From Cyanoderma ruficeps (Eukaryota; Chordata; Aves; Passeriformes; Timaliidae): a stretch of 64,000 nt of DNA. Position numbers and translations under genes: made by a program. The stretch is from assembly GCA_008694505.1 (NCBI GenBank), contig VZDJ01007747.1:31563039-31627038 (forward strand), written 5' to 3'. The notes under the pieces are model-generated. The model ran no database searches. It was not told the DNA's origin and saw only the letters and a list, made by a program, of their open reading frames with translations. The stretch's first letter is position 1, and each line of letters begins with the position of its first letter. Positions 1 to 14,095 of the stretch are shown one piece after another.

Positions 1-3000
1 ATGGCTGCAGAGCGAGTGCCACAAGCAAAGGGCACTCAAGTCACACAGAGTCAGCCCAACAAAACCCTCCCTACAGCAGAGACTATTGCTTTTTCTCAAA
101 GCTTCATATAAGATTGTAAATGTAAGGAATATTTCTGTACATTCCACAACAGGTGGATTAAAGGCTGTAGTTATTTCTACATTGCTATTTTTGCATTTTG
201 ATTTAACTTTTTTTACAGCATTTGGGAAAGATTTGGTGTGCTTTAGAGCACTTGCAGTGGCTGCCCCAACCCAAAGTACATGCCCATCTTCTCTAACCCC
301 ACTCTAAAAAATACTCTTCGAACATGATCTGTTTCAAAGGAGAATCATTTAATCATTTCCAAAAATTAAAAATAAATAATTACATAATTACATAATGGAA
401 CTTTTTTAATGACTGTAAAAGAAAGCACCCAAAATTCTGCTAACAACCTGACAATCCAAGCAGGTGCCCGGCAGAGATCCCTTGTGCCTTGCTTCCCTGG
501 GTAATGAGGACACAGACTCAGGAATGGAGCACAAACAGCACAAACCTGCCAGGAACAACCCCGGATCCTTTCCACTTTTTTGCTGCTCTGTCATTTTAAA
601 ATATCTCACAAGCATCCACTGTCCCAAAAGGCAGCTTGAAAGAGGCAGAAATTGCCGTGTGTGTGCACTCTCCTTTTGAATCTAGGACAGATCAATGATT
701 GTTTATTTATCCCAAGCAAAGCAGGTGATGGGGTTTTTTTCAAATTCTAGCAGATAAATCTCCCATCACTGAACCTGGCAGGGCAGGTCACACAGAGCTG
801 GGAGTGGGCACAGGAGTGGAGCAGGTTAGAAACCAGCTGCCTTGGTCACCAGGGGAGTACAATTACTTAATGACAGCAATTTACCCGTTTTACAGTTTGC
901 AGTGCCAAGGAGATATTGCTTGTGACAGTGGAAACAAATCAAGCCTGAACTGGTAATTCAACACAGAAAACCTGAGCTACTTCTTCTAACATGGAAAATC
1001 ATGGAATTTATTTCAGTGCTTGATTAAAGTTTTAGATGCCCAGTCCTAAATAGATTTGCTGGAAAGTTTGTGGTACCAGTCTTTTCGAATAACCAGAAGT
1101 TATGGATTAAAGTGTCTTTGCTTCTAGCAGTTATTAACTTGATGCATTAGATATTTTTTTTAATGATTATTCCCTCTGTGCTACTGATCTTCCAACTGTG
1201 AGAGCTATTTATTTGTGCTGTTTTCCTAAGCAACCCTGCTAATTCCCTACTGGAAGATCATGCATAAGCAAGGGGCTATCAAAACTGGCTGAAGTCTTTC
1301 AGTGCAAAAGGAGAGGACATTAAGAAAGAAAAGGGTTATTGAAACCACTCAAGACTAGATTAATATCTTCACCTTTCCCCATTAAATGAGTGCTTTTCAA
1401 TTTTGTATAATCATCTATTGTAATAGGAGTTCAGGAACAGAAAAAATGTATTACTCTTTTATATTTAAAATTGCTTAAGGAGAAAAGACAGAAAGGGATT
1501 TGGTTTAATAGGTAAAGAACTTGCAACAATCATTGGGAATAACATCATTGGTGCTCAGGAGAGGAAATCCCAGCTATATGTATTTTTCCCTGTTTATGTA
1601 CAGCTTTAATGATTTCTCTAAGTCAAAGGAAACAAATGAAAATCAAAATGTGAAAGAATCAGTAATTAAACGAGGAGGTTGATTTTTGACTAAAAAATTA
1701 ATTAGCCCAAAACCTAATATTAAAAGTCAGATAACTTTCAGACCAAAAAACACTCGAAATCTATCACTGCTTTCTGACCTACTTTCCATGGTCATGGCTA
1801 ATTCGATCTTCTTGCCTTTCATATCTCTGTCTCTGCCAACAGATAGATGAGCAGTGGAAGAACAGAAGAGGCAGGTTGGGTTAAGAGGACAGATCAAGAC
1901 AAATCATTACAAGCAAGAGACTGGAAGATTCCAGAGACCTACTCCCAAAATAAGAAGACAATTATTCTTATTAGGATGAAGCCAAAAGACATTATTATCA
2001 CAAATATAGTGAGTCCCATAAATATCAAAAATTGTTCATGTAAATGATCTATGCCAGCATAATGTCATGCCTGAAATTATTATACCACTTATATTTCAAA
2101 TCTAAATTCTACAAGAAGTAAAACAAGAAAATTAAATAAATAGTAAACCTTGAAAAAAAAAGAAACATGAGAAATTAGCAGGGAAATCGAGTACTTCAGA
2201 CATTTGTTACAAGAATTATTGTTATTTTTGTTTAAGAACTAAGTATTTGCTTTGAAATAGAAACAATTACAGGATGTGAAACCATTTTATAAACCCAGAA
2301 ACCATACATTTTGTTTCAATTCAACTATTTCCCTTGACCTGAACAACATAAAAGAATGCTTTTCAAGCTAATTGAATTTTGCACCTTTTCCCTTAAGAAA
2401 CTTTTCATATGTCCCAGTTTCCAACCTGAGTCCTCCCACATTAATTTTACTCTGATTTTCTAAGTAAATTAGGTTTAGGTAACAGTACTGTCAATTGACA
2501 TCTGTACTCTAGGTTTTCTGATAGCTGCTTTTCATCCCATGACTACATTAAAATACAAATTTACAGATATGAATTTCTACAAATGTGTTTGGTAATTGAG
2601 AGCTGTTTGAAGAAGGCAGACTAAATTGCATGTCCCTATTTAAAGCAAGACAGTATAACTCCAGCAGTTTCCTGTTTTACAGGCAGTGTATACATGGACT
2701 AAGCCAGCCTCTGCATGAGCTGCTACGTGCCCAGCCAAACATGGAAGTGATTTAGAAGTTAGAAGAAAAAGAGGGGAAGAGGACTGGAGTAAGGGCATAT
2801 CAGCATGTTCTGTGAGATGAGAGAGAGGGAATTAAGACACTGATAGGTTGAAAGCTTGTTGCCACTAATGCTGTCCCTGTGACTTTTTCCCCCTCAAATT
2901 TTTCAGTATAGCTCCCAGAATGAAGTAGTCATTATTTGCACACTCCTAATTAAATGTTAATAAACTGGTGGTAAAAGCTGCATGCAAGAGATTGAGTAGG

Positions 3001-4399
3001 TAAACTTCAGATTTTAGGAAGATTCAAAGAGAGATACCTGACACCAGTAACAAGGCCTTGATTCTGAGGATCTGCATCTTCTGACCTTGGCCTAACTAAA
3101 ACAAGCCACCAGCTGCATTGATCCACATATACAGTGCCTAAAGGCAATTATCATACCTTTTCATGCTTGCTTCTAATAAACACATTACCTTAAGGAAACA
3201 AATAATCCCTCTTTTTGAGATGAACAGTTTAGTCATCATTAAAAACTGTATCTGGACTGAAAGAGATATAAAAGCGGCAGGAGTATCGAGTCTCTCAAAG
3301 AACATGCAGATGTCTTCCCAGTCCCACATCGTGTATACGCTGCTGCAATCCTGTTTTAAAGAATATGTTGATTGTTTTTCAGCATTAAAAGCTAACTGGA
3401 TTTTGTGGTTTTCAGTTATGACCACAGAAACATATGGGGCAAGTTTCAACCAACAGTTCCAAGCTTTACCCTCTTACACTGTTTTCCAGTAGAGCTGTGT
3501 GCTCCTCACCACCACAAAATAACAGCATCTGTATTATCCTTTTTATAATTTCACAGAATTTAATTTTTACTTGTTTGTTCTTGCCTTCGAAATTTCCCTT
3601 TCAGAAAGCCATTAATATTGGAAATGAAAAATATTTTCAAAATTACATTCTCTCATTTGTTATATTTCTTTTAAAATTCCCTAGAAAAACAAAACCAAAA
3701 ACAAACAAGCAAAGAAAATAATCTCAAACATGTAAATAAATTTGTAGAAGAAAAAGTTACTAATTTCAATGATAGAATTTTTTTTTTTCATTTGGAAAAT
3801 ACTATGATGATGATGAATTTTCAGCCAATTCCAGACGATGAAAAAGGTAGAAATACAGAGGTTGTGCAGCTCCATGGTTAAGGCTGTATGGTCTGCCACA
3901 TCTTCAGATAGATTAAATATGCTAGGCTTCACAATTTCACAGTTACAAATTTGAAAATAATAATTCTTCAGAAAATGACAGAGCCAGACATGCAATTTTT
4001 GTATTTAATCAGTAACTTTAATACAGGTGCTGCATTCTGCAGTGTTCTGGCCACACAGAGAACAGGAAAGGGGCTGGTGATTTCACTGCAACTTTCAGTT
4101 TCAGGGCTGCTAAGGAAGTGCATTTCTTTTAAGAGCTGGAGCCATTGTTTGTGCATTTTCTCTGTGATAGATATTTTGTCAGAAAATATAGTTAAAATAT
4201 CTGGAAATACTTTTGGCAACATTAAAATAATTACCAGGAAGTGAACACGTTACTATAAATGTCTTAATGCTTTTAAAAATTACTTCTTTATACCATAGAA
4301 GATTAATATACCTAAAAAGATAGTAATATACCAATCATTAAGACAGCGAAACTTCCTGAGGCATCTAGTAAATCTAATGTAATATTTGTGGGCTTTTGC

Positions 4400-4417
4400 T
4401 TTTTTTTTTTTTTTTTT
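4400..4417. repeat. T18 homopolymer
   Basis: A run of 18 T follows GGCTTTTGC. No retroelement body was recognised on the A-tail side, so it is listed as a simple homopolymer and not as the tail of an inserted copy. Confidence 0.9.
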
Positions 4418-5949
4418 ACCTAGACTGTGAGGTAAATGTATGTGGGATATTGATAAAATATTACATAGCCTGATAACTTTAATTTTGTCTAAGTTGAGTA
4501 AACCGGCTTGTACTAAAAGGGGGTTAGTTACTATGAGCACAGTTGTCCATGTGTACTCACAGAATAGCAGCCTGCAATGTGGTGCTTTCAGAAAAGCAGG
4601 TTCAACTAGCGAAAAAAATGAAACACATAGAAAGAAAGTTCACCTTTGATAAAGGAGACTTTCATAGTGTTTTTTAAACCAAAGAGGATTTTGGTTTTGC
4701 TGTTATTCAGAAACAATGATTATTTTATAGTTTTCTGCTTCCATCCTTTTTTCAAACCTTTGAAGCCATACTTTTGTGAGAAATGGAAAAAAATTACTTC
4801 CCTCAGGGTAACAGGAAGAAATTTTTCATGTAAAAGTACATAGTTCAAACTCAGAAATATATGATAGGCATTTATTTATTTATAATATTTTACCTTCTAC
4901 CTTATATGGACTAAAAATATTATCAGAGGACCTTTTAAAACAATTTTTCATTTAAATTTCATTTAAAGAATTTTCTCATATACCATGATATTTCTTCAAT
5001 GGTCTTCTAAAAAGTGTTTTAGAACTTATTTTATAGTTTAAAATGACATATACTTTTTATAAGAATATAATGCAATACTTAGCACAGAATTCTATAGTTC
5101 TCTACTGAAAGGAATTATCAATCTTCAAAGGTCAGCTATAACTATCTTTTCTAATGCCTTTGTGACTGAAAAGAGCTTCCTAGAAATGAGTATAATATTT
5201 GTCTAGATTTTCAAGGAAATCACAATTTGGTAATTTCTACTTGTTAAATTGTTTTCTCTAACTCTCTTGTTTACAGGTACTCTGCAAGGTTCATTCTGTC
5301 ACAGCAAATGAGAAAAAAAAATAAACCTGTTTGAAAGGAGCAGCTGGCATCGTTGCAAAGTGGACTGAAAGTGTGTCAAGACATGGAAGAACATAATTTT
5401 TTATTCCTCATCTACTCAGATTTTAAATCCTCAGGATACCAGGGTCTCTCATGGCACTAAGCTGGACTTCTCTGAGAATAGGACTCACCCTTCAGGTAAG
5501 TATGATATGCACAGTTATTCAACAGCAACCAAATGAGGAAAGATTTCAATGTTTTTCCTTCAGTCTGACTCAAAACTACACAGAAGAGTGGGGCTTTTGC
5601 ACTTCTTTTTCCCCAGAAATAGTAACACAGGTAATCAGTTTACCCAAAATTCTTTCTTTTTAAGGTCTACCAGCAAAAAGTAGCGCTCAAAGGCTGTGTA
5701 ATAAGCCAGATATCAGCTTCAATAACCTGACCAAAGAATAATACGAATATAGAGCCAGAAGCAAGAAAATGCACCTCAAAAAAACACAAAATGCAAGCAC
5801 TGTAAGGGTTGAGTAATTACTGACCACAGCATGATGTCAGATACAGAAAGGAAAGCATCCATAACCAGAGCTAAAACTCTGTACATGTGAAAACAATCAA
5901 AGAAGTGCAAAATACTGCTCAAGTTTAAAATATAAGCAATGGCATCTAT

Positions 5950-6012
5950 AAAAAAAACCCAACAAACACAAACAAAAAACACAGCGGAAAAAACCCCCAA
6001 AAGAAACAAAAC
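5950..6012. repeat. A/C-rich low-complexity tract
   Basis: The + strand is almost only A and C here, with runs such as AAAAAACCCCC. It has strong strand asymmetry and no repeat family was recognised. The complementary strand reads as the G-run/T-run type seen several times elsewhere in the window. Confidence 0.7.
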
Positions 6013-9000
6013 ACCAGAGTAACTGTTCCTCTTTTTCCTAGATGCCTTTGAGGCATTCAGTGCATTCAGCTCTGTTACAGAAATCTGAGGATTATTTCAT
6101 GTCAAGGAACTGGAAGGAACTGAACAGAGTAGTAATTTTAAAAAAGTACTAAATGCCGTCTTTCCAGTGCTCGAGTCAATGTAGCAATAATTCATTCTGT
6201 CTGAACTTTTGCAGTTATGAGTATAACACAATGCCTTATGTCATGATTCTCCAATTAGTTTAATTCAGTATAAATCCACACTACTGCTGAGGGGGTTGAG
6301 CCTGTCTTCCCCTTTTCCTGTTCCTGCCCCCTCTCTGGTGCTAGCACTAGCATTTAGGAAAACACATGGTGCAACAAACTTAGCTCTCATGTCCATGAAA
6401 ATTACAGCTTTTAGCTTTTAACCAGATCATTGCCAGATGTAATTCAGCTTGCAGTTTGATGAATGTTCAGGTCTGCTCAAGGGAAGGGACAAGAATAAAC
6501 AACTAGAACTCTGCTGACTGCTGTTGGACTCCCAGATAATGGGGAAAATCCTAAAAATGGAGCAAAGAGACTGTTACCTACTGTAGCCTTGCAGAGGAGC
6601 AATGACTGTGATTCCTCAGTTATCTCTCAGTTTCTTTTTCTGCCTGGCACTTCATATGTTTTTCTGTTATTTAAGCAAGTCAGCTGCAGTAGTAATAGTT
6701 ACTTAAGCATCATTAACTAATGAGAATAATTGCTTATTGTCATCTTTATTAAATCCCTCCTTTTTCTTTGTTTTTGAATAGTTCTGCTTCTTACAGTACT
6801 TCTTTCCCGTAAGTTGAATAGGATGAGTTTATTTCCATAGTGTCTGCTAGCATAGGATGTTGGTTTAATAATTATGGATTAAATCCCTGTACAAATTAAA
6901 TCAAAAGCATCTCTCTTATTGAATTGCCGCTTCAATTAACCCATTGCCTTCAAATGCAGGAACTGTGCTAGAAGACCTCCAAGCCTCTATTCCTTTCCAT
7001 CTGGGAATCAGCAGCCTTCCTTGGGCTGTAACTTCCCCAAGCCCATACAGATTCTATAGTTCTCTGACCTGCTGTGAAGGGAGCTGTATTTTCCACCCCA
7101 CAAGCACACAGATCCCCCCTAGCTGCCCTTAGACTAATTTGAAGACACATGGAGAATTTGGCAGAGACTATTGCAGTGCAGTGAATGGAGCCACTGTAGT
7201 TAGTAAGGGCTTCATGAACAAACCCATATTACAGTGTCATAACACAAATATATAACTAATTAACTAAATAATGAAGGGGAAACAAAAACAATTTCTAATG
7301 CCTGGGGAATTATAGAGCTTAGAGCTAAAATAGCAGCTTTAAATAAATATTTCTTTGTTTTCGTTAACACAGGTTGCTTTATTTTAATACACAGTTATAT
7401 TAAAATCAATTATAATGTATATTGGATTTCATGGCTATAATTTGTATTTTCTGCCTTATGTGTCACTCACTCATTAGGTTCCTAAATAACAGAGAACACA
7501 CTTAGTCAGTTGGCATTTTCCAGTGTTTTAATTGCCTGCTGTGATATAATTATTGTGACATTTTGGGATGTTTTTAACATCCTGAATTAAATATTCTGAC
7601 ATCCCACAGAGCACTTCATGAAAACAGTCAAACTGCATTCAAGTCATTAGGAGTCTACAGTTGTCCTTTAATATTAAAATTATTTTTGACACAAAAAATG
7701 CAGATAAAATTAAAGTGCTTAACAGTTTATATCTTATGTCAGTTTTCATCTTTAAAATTTTAAAATGTTATTAGCATATAATGAGCAACTGTGGAGCTTA
7801 AGATATCACATTAATTTGTATTTTATTTTCCTTTTTTAAAAGTAGCTATCAAAGAATGTTGCATAAGAAATCCCATCTATAAAGCTTAATTTTTGGTGAA
7901 TTTTCACAGCATAATATCACACAAATATTTTAAAGAATAAAATGAATCATTTCTTCTGATTCTTCTTTCACAACAGCTGTGAAATACTGTACGTCTTTAA
8001 AAATTATGTTACTTGCCACAAAATAATAGTTCATGACAGAATATAAAATGGTTTGACTTTCAGATTAGAATTCCTTTCTATAAATATTAATTTTTTAATG
8101 GGTTAAACAATGAGAATGACATATGTAAAATAAAATGTTGTGAATTAGTTTCTAACAATGGGCAGGAATCCTTAAGAATAAGATAAATTTACACAACAAA
8201 CAGCCATTACCCTGTCTTGTTTTTTTCAGCCCTGTTTTGTAAATAGTTTAGAAGCTTCCTGGTATGTGCTAGGACTGCATAGGAGAGTTTATGGGAACCA
8301 CAGAGCCAAAAAAATCAGCTCGACGCAGCCCTCCAGTCCAGCCCCTGTGTCTCTACCAACACCGCTACAAAAGCATGTATTCTCATCAGGGATAGAAAGG
8401 GAAGTGGGGGGACTCAGGGAGGGGGGTATTGTGCACTGGCAATCTCCAGCTTGCACCTGGTCCCTAACCTCTCATGTGCTGCCTTCTGCACAGCACTGTA
8501 TTAAATTGCACTACAGTCACACTGGAAAACCAGGCATAACCTGCTACTAACTTACACATGTGAGAGAATGGCTCTAAAGACACAAATTGCATGAGTCAAT
8601 GTTTTAATATATACCTAATATTTCATTTATACTTACCACTGATACCCCGAAAACTCAAATGAAATCTTCAATTCATATTCTCACATTTTAAGGACAAAAT
8701 AATTATTTCTTTTTATCTTAACTGCAAATTTAGCTAGTGTATGAGATTAATCATTTAAATGTCAAAAGATTGCCGGAATTTTCCTGATACAGTTTTAAAA
8801 GAAATGCATCTCTGTAACACTGAAGTAGTACTCCACAAGTTTCATATGTAATTATGTATATTTTTACTAAAAATATATTGGGCTACTGAGTGACCAAGGT
8901 CCATGCAAGATGTGTGGAAAGATGTTATAGTTCTGTAGAGAGACAAACCATCAGTAGAGAACCAGAACAGAAATTAGAATTGAGGAAGCAACTGTAAACA

Positions 9001-9193
9001 GCACTACACTATGCTGGCATCAATTTGACAGCAAGAATATAGGAAGTGAAGTTCTTTCTGTTTCTTAGGCAGAATACAGAAAAAAAATCCCCAAAATCAA
9101 AGTCAATTATCTGATATAAGTGATGAAGATGGCAGTATTACTGAGCACAGTGTGTGCAAAATTAATGTCCATTGTAACTTTAGTGAGAACCTG

Positions 9194-9209
9194 GAGAGAG
9201 AGAGAGAGA
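9194..9209. repeat. (GA)8 microsatellite
   Basis: Eight uninterrupted GA units. It is a plain dinucleotide repeat, probably polymorphic. Confidence 0.9.
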
Positions 9210-9784
9210 TAATGGAGATACAACCAGGGGACAAATTTGCAGGAAGGATGTTACTTTCATGTATACAATTACCTGTCTCTTCTGAGTTATCGCTTTACTC
9301 AGGTAAGCACTTATTTACTTTATATCCTTCTAATGATTCATATTGACTTGGGTGTGCCCTAGTGTACTTACTACAATAAAATTCACTGAAACAATCACAA
9401 TAACATGATCAAAATCTTCAATAACACAGCTGGTATTTAATGCTGTCCACACACCAGGCCTCTATTCAGACTTGAGTGTTTCTCTGTTCAAATCATATCT
9501 TCATTTTTATATGTCTTTAAAACAATTCCAATGAGTTAATTACAATTCCAAACAGCAGATGTGAGGTTTAAAAGCTGTAGGGTTTGCACCAACAGGATAT
9601 CTGAGTAAATATCCTGTTAACTTATGTGAAACTTGCAAAGATATGGAACCAAGAAATTAGAGACCCACCCCCCCCAAAAAAAAAAAGGTTAAAATTAAGC
9701 TCACAAAACCAGTGTTTGCATTTACAGCCAGGAGCAGACTACCCCTGGTCTTATTTTAGTCTATTATTGAACCACCTTTCCATA

Positions 9785-10025
9785 TGCTATAAGACCATGA
9801 AATTCAATGAGACCAAGTTCAAGGTCCTGCACCTGGGTAAGGGCAATCCCAAAAACAAATACAGGCTGGCAGGAGAAAGGATTGAGAGCAGCCTGAGGCA
9901 GAAGACTTGGGGGTGTTGGCTGATGAGAAGCTCAAGATGACCCAACAATGTCCAGTCACAGCCCAGAAAGCCATGAGCATCCTGGGCTGTATCAAAAGCA
10001 GCACAGCCAGCAGAGCAAAACTGCT
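9785..10025 (+). mobile_element. CR1 LINE fragment (end of reverse-transcriptase ORF)
   Basis: The bases read like the well-known part of avian CR1 that encodes the C-terminal end of the ORF2 reverse-transcriptase protein. In one frame MKFNETKFKVLHLGKGNP is visible, followed by IESSL and, after a frame change, a stretch equivalent to LGVL-DEKL-M-QQC and ILGCIK. The frame is broken and both ends are truncated, so this is a dead copy. It lies in sense orientation on the + strand and is preceded at 9668-9687 by a C8/A11 homopolymer pair. Assignment to CR1 is from recognition of family motifs. The subfamily was not determined. Confidence 0.85.
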
Positions 10026-13000
10026 GTTAAATACCAGATGCAAGACTTTGAAAAAAAATTTTTAAAGTTTTATGGGTTTTTTTATTGCAGCAATATCTAC
10101 TAAATATTTTTGTGTTTATATGCTGAAAGATGCTAAAAGACCATCTCCTCAGTTAGAAAATCATCACCCATTTAACAAAAAAACCTTATTGTTCTAGTCA
10201 TTGAATTCATTACTTGTTCTGAGATAGTATGAGTTATTGTCATGTGTTTACTCTCCACAGTTGTTCCACGTATATCAAAGTCTTCAGTAAAATAATGCTC
10301 ATGTTTCAACACTATGAGCAAGGTATTGATATTAATAAATTATCTTTACTGAAGGAATATTAATAATACATTAGCATTTTAGTTCAAAGATTACTGTTCT
10401 CAAGTATGTTTCCCACTCATTGCCACCTACTGTGCTCCACTACACATGATGGAACTGGTTTAGAGTCCAAAATTCCTTTCCTATAAAACTGAATTAGAAG
10501 GTATATACCAGAAGCATGTGTAATAGCGTCCACTCCTGACCAGACATCTAGGCCAGGGGACAGATTACTGCAAGTCCAAAGAAAGCCTCAAAAAAATATA
10601 AATAACAGGAACATAAGACACAATCACCAGTACAAAATTCTACAGCTTCAATGAGGAAAACCTCTTGCTGATATAAACATAGTCCTTCAGTCCATAAAAA
10701 TGTTATAAGAGTTTTGATGTTTAAATGTACAAATCATTTAAACCCAAGATTTTAAAGAGAAGTTAAAAACTGGTAAATGAAATAGATGGCAGGAAGTTTC
10801 TCTCTTCTTCTATCAGGTATATAATAATTTAGTGGAACATCAAGTGCTCCCTTGCCAATGGTTCACCTTGTAACTCTATGAGTTTCCCAAAATATCTACT
10901 GATAAGCTATCCTTGAGACTTAAGCTTCCAGGTTATCTCTGACAAATCCTTCTTGACAATGCATGTTCCTTCACCTCTTAAATAAAAAACTCAACAAGGT
11001 GATCCAGACTTCACTCTTGGCTCCATCTGCAGGGATTTAAACCTCTCTCCCTCAAAAAATATCTGTAACCATGAACCTCTGGGTGATTTGGGGGAGAATG
11101 TGCCTTCTCTATATGCTACGCACACTGTGCATCATGCAGAAAGGAATTTGTCATAAATTGGATGGGAAAGAGAGAGCCCAACTGTAACTTATGGATTGAG
11201 ACATTTCTGTTTAAGACAGGAATACTCAATAACAGTCAATACAGGTTGTTGGAGCTGCCATTACAGAAAGTGAGTCCTAGCACTGATTTAGAAAACATTA
11301 CAACTGCATTTTGTCAGGGGCCTAATCCTGTAGTAAGTATTAGGTATGCTCTGAGAATACCTGCCAGATGAAGCTGCTTAGAGGATTTGGTAGAGAAATG
11401 GCTCCCAGATTGCTGCCAGACTAAGGCAGAACATAGGAAAACTCCAAGCAGGACATGCACAAAAACAAGTGTCTGGACACATATAGACATTAAAAGGAAA
11501 TGAAGCAAAGGAACTCAAGTGCATACAGAATAAAACAGCTACTGAGTAAGGTCTTCTGGAATCATGCCTTAGGCTTCATAAACCCTTTATTTGAGCTACT
11601 ATCCAATTCCTCTGATTTTGAGGTCAAGTAGTATTCTCCCTCCAAAAGGAATAGCAGTATATTGGAAAAATAGAGGAGATGAAGAGATGGAAGCATATAT
11701 ACTGCAAGCTGCATAACACATTAGGCTTTACCAAAACAGCCTGAGCATTGGAAGCCAGTCAGTGAACTCACTCAGCTGTGCTTACAGACCATTTCCAGCC
11801 CCTGGGCACGGTCCTTTCTGACTGGCTCAGATGGCGCTGTGCTCTCTGCGGTCAGCAGGCATAGCATGAAGCCAGTGCAGGAAAGAACTTTTGGTATGCA
11901 CTTAAGTTCATAATTAGGAAAGTGGGTAAGTGGATGCTTGAAGTTAATCGCCTACTTAAGTGCTTTCCTGAATTAGAGCCATACACTGGTATAACTGATA
12001 ACTATATCTTTACGTAGACTCCATTTTATAATTCTACACAGAAACATGGAAAGTATTCAGGTTAAAGGAAGTGAAACGAAGCTGAGTAAATTCTATTCAT
12101 GCTAATTTTGTTAGCTTTTTTCAATGCTGTCACACCAGTTTGAACTTTATTTAGGAATCTGTTTGATTTTTATAATTTGAGATTGATATGTTTCTAAGCA
12201 ATAGCCTACTTACACAAAAACATTTCATTTCCCTTTTGCTTTTTGCTTTCCTTCATATTATAACAATTTGTAGCATTTCTTACCTCTATTGCTAAACAGA
12301 TACAGTTGTTAGGTTTGCAGTAATTCCAACCATAATTGTTCAGTTTATATGTTTCCTGTCCCTCATCCCAGTGAGAAGCTTTCTGAGTAAATATTTACAA
12401 GGACATAATTTCAGTGCAGTTTAATTAAAATGTTAATTTTTAAAGAACTGCAAATGCATACAGTTGAAATTATTAAAGCATATTTTAAAAATCACAATAA
12501 ATAAGAAAACATCAGCTAGAATTAGCATAATCCTCTTGCTCCGGTAAGCAACCGGACATTTATTTCTGAAAATAATCATTCAGCATGGAATGTTTTATGC
12601 TTGGTGAATTCATACAAAAACACTTCCACACATTTGTGTTTACTACATATTCTCCAAAATGTCATAAAAAGTGGAAACAACATTGCTAGCTGTTCTGAAA
12701 AACTCCCAGGTTTCCATAAATGTCATTTGCTCTGCTCACACCAGAACTGAGACTGATGTAGTTACAACAGTCACAGCATCAGCAAAGGCACCTATTAATC
12801 CATAGTTTGATCTTTGCTCTCTAAAAGTTGTTGTTCAGGTTGTTAAGTACTCACTGCATTTCATTTCAGGGGTAGGGAACTATTGCTGTGCCTGTTATAT
12901 TTCAAGTTTTTTATCACACTTTTCTCCAGGAAAAAAGATACCTTGCATAGTTTAAACAAAGCTTTACTAAACAATCACCTTGGGAAAAGTGACAAAAATA

Positions 13001-13970
13001 GTTAAAGGAAGACAAAAGAAACAATTATTTTGCAGATATAGAGCTGAGCAATAAAATAAGAAGACATTTACAAAGATATTTATTTTTTACCTGCAGTCAA
13101 GTAAGTTAGGAAGGAATTATTGGAAGAGCAAACACTTGTCCACATAAACATTCTGGCAGGACAAAAACTTTAAGTTATACCTAAAAAAAGAACCCAAATT
13201 CAGCCAGAAGCTTGACATTAGCTCAGTTTTCCCTTTTCTTAAAGATAAAGTCACCTATAGATATGACAGATTTATAATCCCTCAAAAGTAGAATAAACTA
13301 TGTCTGTAACAAGTGCAAATCCAGAAATATTGAGACTTTAAAAAATAGTCTGAGAACAAATCTCTCCCCTACCTGCTAAGCCCCTAGAGGCTACAACTTT
13401 CCTTAAAGTTAATTTTTCTTACTCAGAACTTCCCTGAACTAAGTACAAATGCCTCAACAAAGAAAAATTCTATTCCTTCTAAGGCCTGACTATTCGAGTA
13501 TTAATGCTACTGCAATTTAACCCTAACTCTTTTACAAATTTGTTTCCTGTAAAAACTCCATGTTCTCTTCCTCACCCTCCTAAAAAGGCAAGAGTCTTTC
13601 TCATCAAATAGTAATCACTTATTGCAATAATCCTATTATTTCACACTGACACCTTCTCCCAGGTGAATGTGGTTAACTGATCCCAGAGGAATTTCTCCCT
13701 TCTGCCTATGGACTTCACCTGAGCAGTGTGCAAGACCCAGAGCAGCAGAGAGAGGTAGCTGTTCTTTCTGTACCCAGTCATAGATTTATTAACAAAGCAT
13801 AACACAGAGTAAGCTATGTACAAAAAGTTCAATTGACTATCATAATAGGCCTGGTTATAGCTCTAAGCTTGGGTAATCAGGTTAGCTAAAAATAGCCTCC
13901 GTGTTCTATTTTCTAATCTGAAATGCATCTCTTTTAGGCGAAAGGAAAGGAAACAGATTTTGATTATAGC
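10026..13970. other. Intergenic DNA, no gene seen
   Basis: AT-rich sequence with only short chance-length open frames on both strands. No splice-bounded coding block, RNA gene or known repeat was recognised. A few bases after the CR1 fragment may belong to its degraded end. Confidence 0.65.
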
Positions 13971-14095
13971 TGTGCTGGTTTCATTGGGGGTAATTTTTTG
14001 GGGGTATGGGACTAGGTTTTGGATTTTTTCTGAACACAGGGTGGATAATGTAGAGATGTTTTTGTCATTGGTTGCTGGCTGGGGTGAAACCACCA
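13971..14095 (+). mobile_element. LTR remnant, avian ERV-type (internally deleted)
   Basis: The segment opens with TGTGCTGGTTTC, and TTTTGGATTTT and GATAATGTAGAGATGTTTTT follow. These match my memory of the start of a common avian ERVL-type LTR. It closes with TTGCTGGCTGGGGTGAAACC then ACCA, which resembles the end of the same kind of LTR. At 125 bp it is much shorter than a complete LTR of this type, so an internal deletion near 14,070 is likely. The flanking 5-mers (ATAGC left, GAAGC right) agree at only three of five positions, so no clear target duplication remains. Sequence up to about 14,320, including AATAATAAATC, may be displaced LTR material. No internal retroviral genes are present. 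Confidence 0.5.

Larger units (their letters stand above)
1..9784. other. Intergenic DNA upstream of LCORL, no gene seen
   Basis: This stretch is AT-rich, with short scattered open frames of the length expected by chance. None has recognisable protein similarity or convincing exon borders. It contains low-complexity tracts: an 18-base T run at 4400-4417, an A/C-rich stretch at about 5950-6012 and a (GA)8 microsatellite at 9194-9209. A particularly AT-rich block with many TAAT-type cores lies at about 7,240-8,140. No tRNA, snRNA or promoter-like CpG cluster was seen. Distal enhancers for LCORL could lie here, but nothing in the bases alone proves it. Confidence 0.7.
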
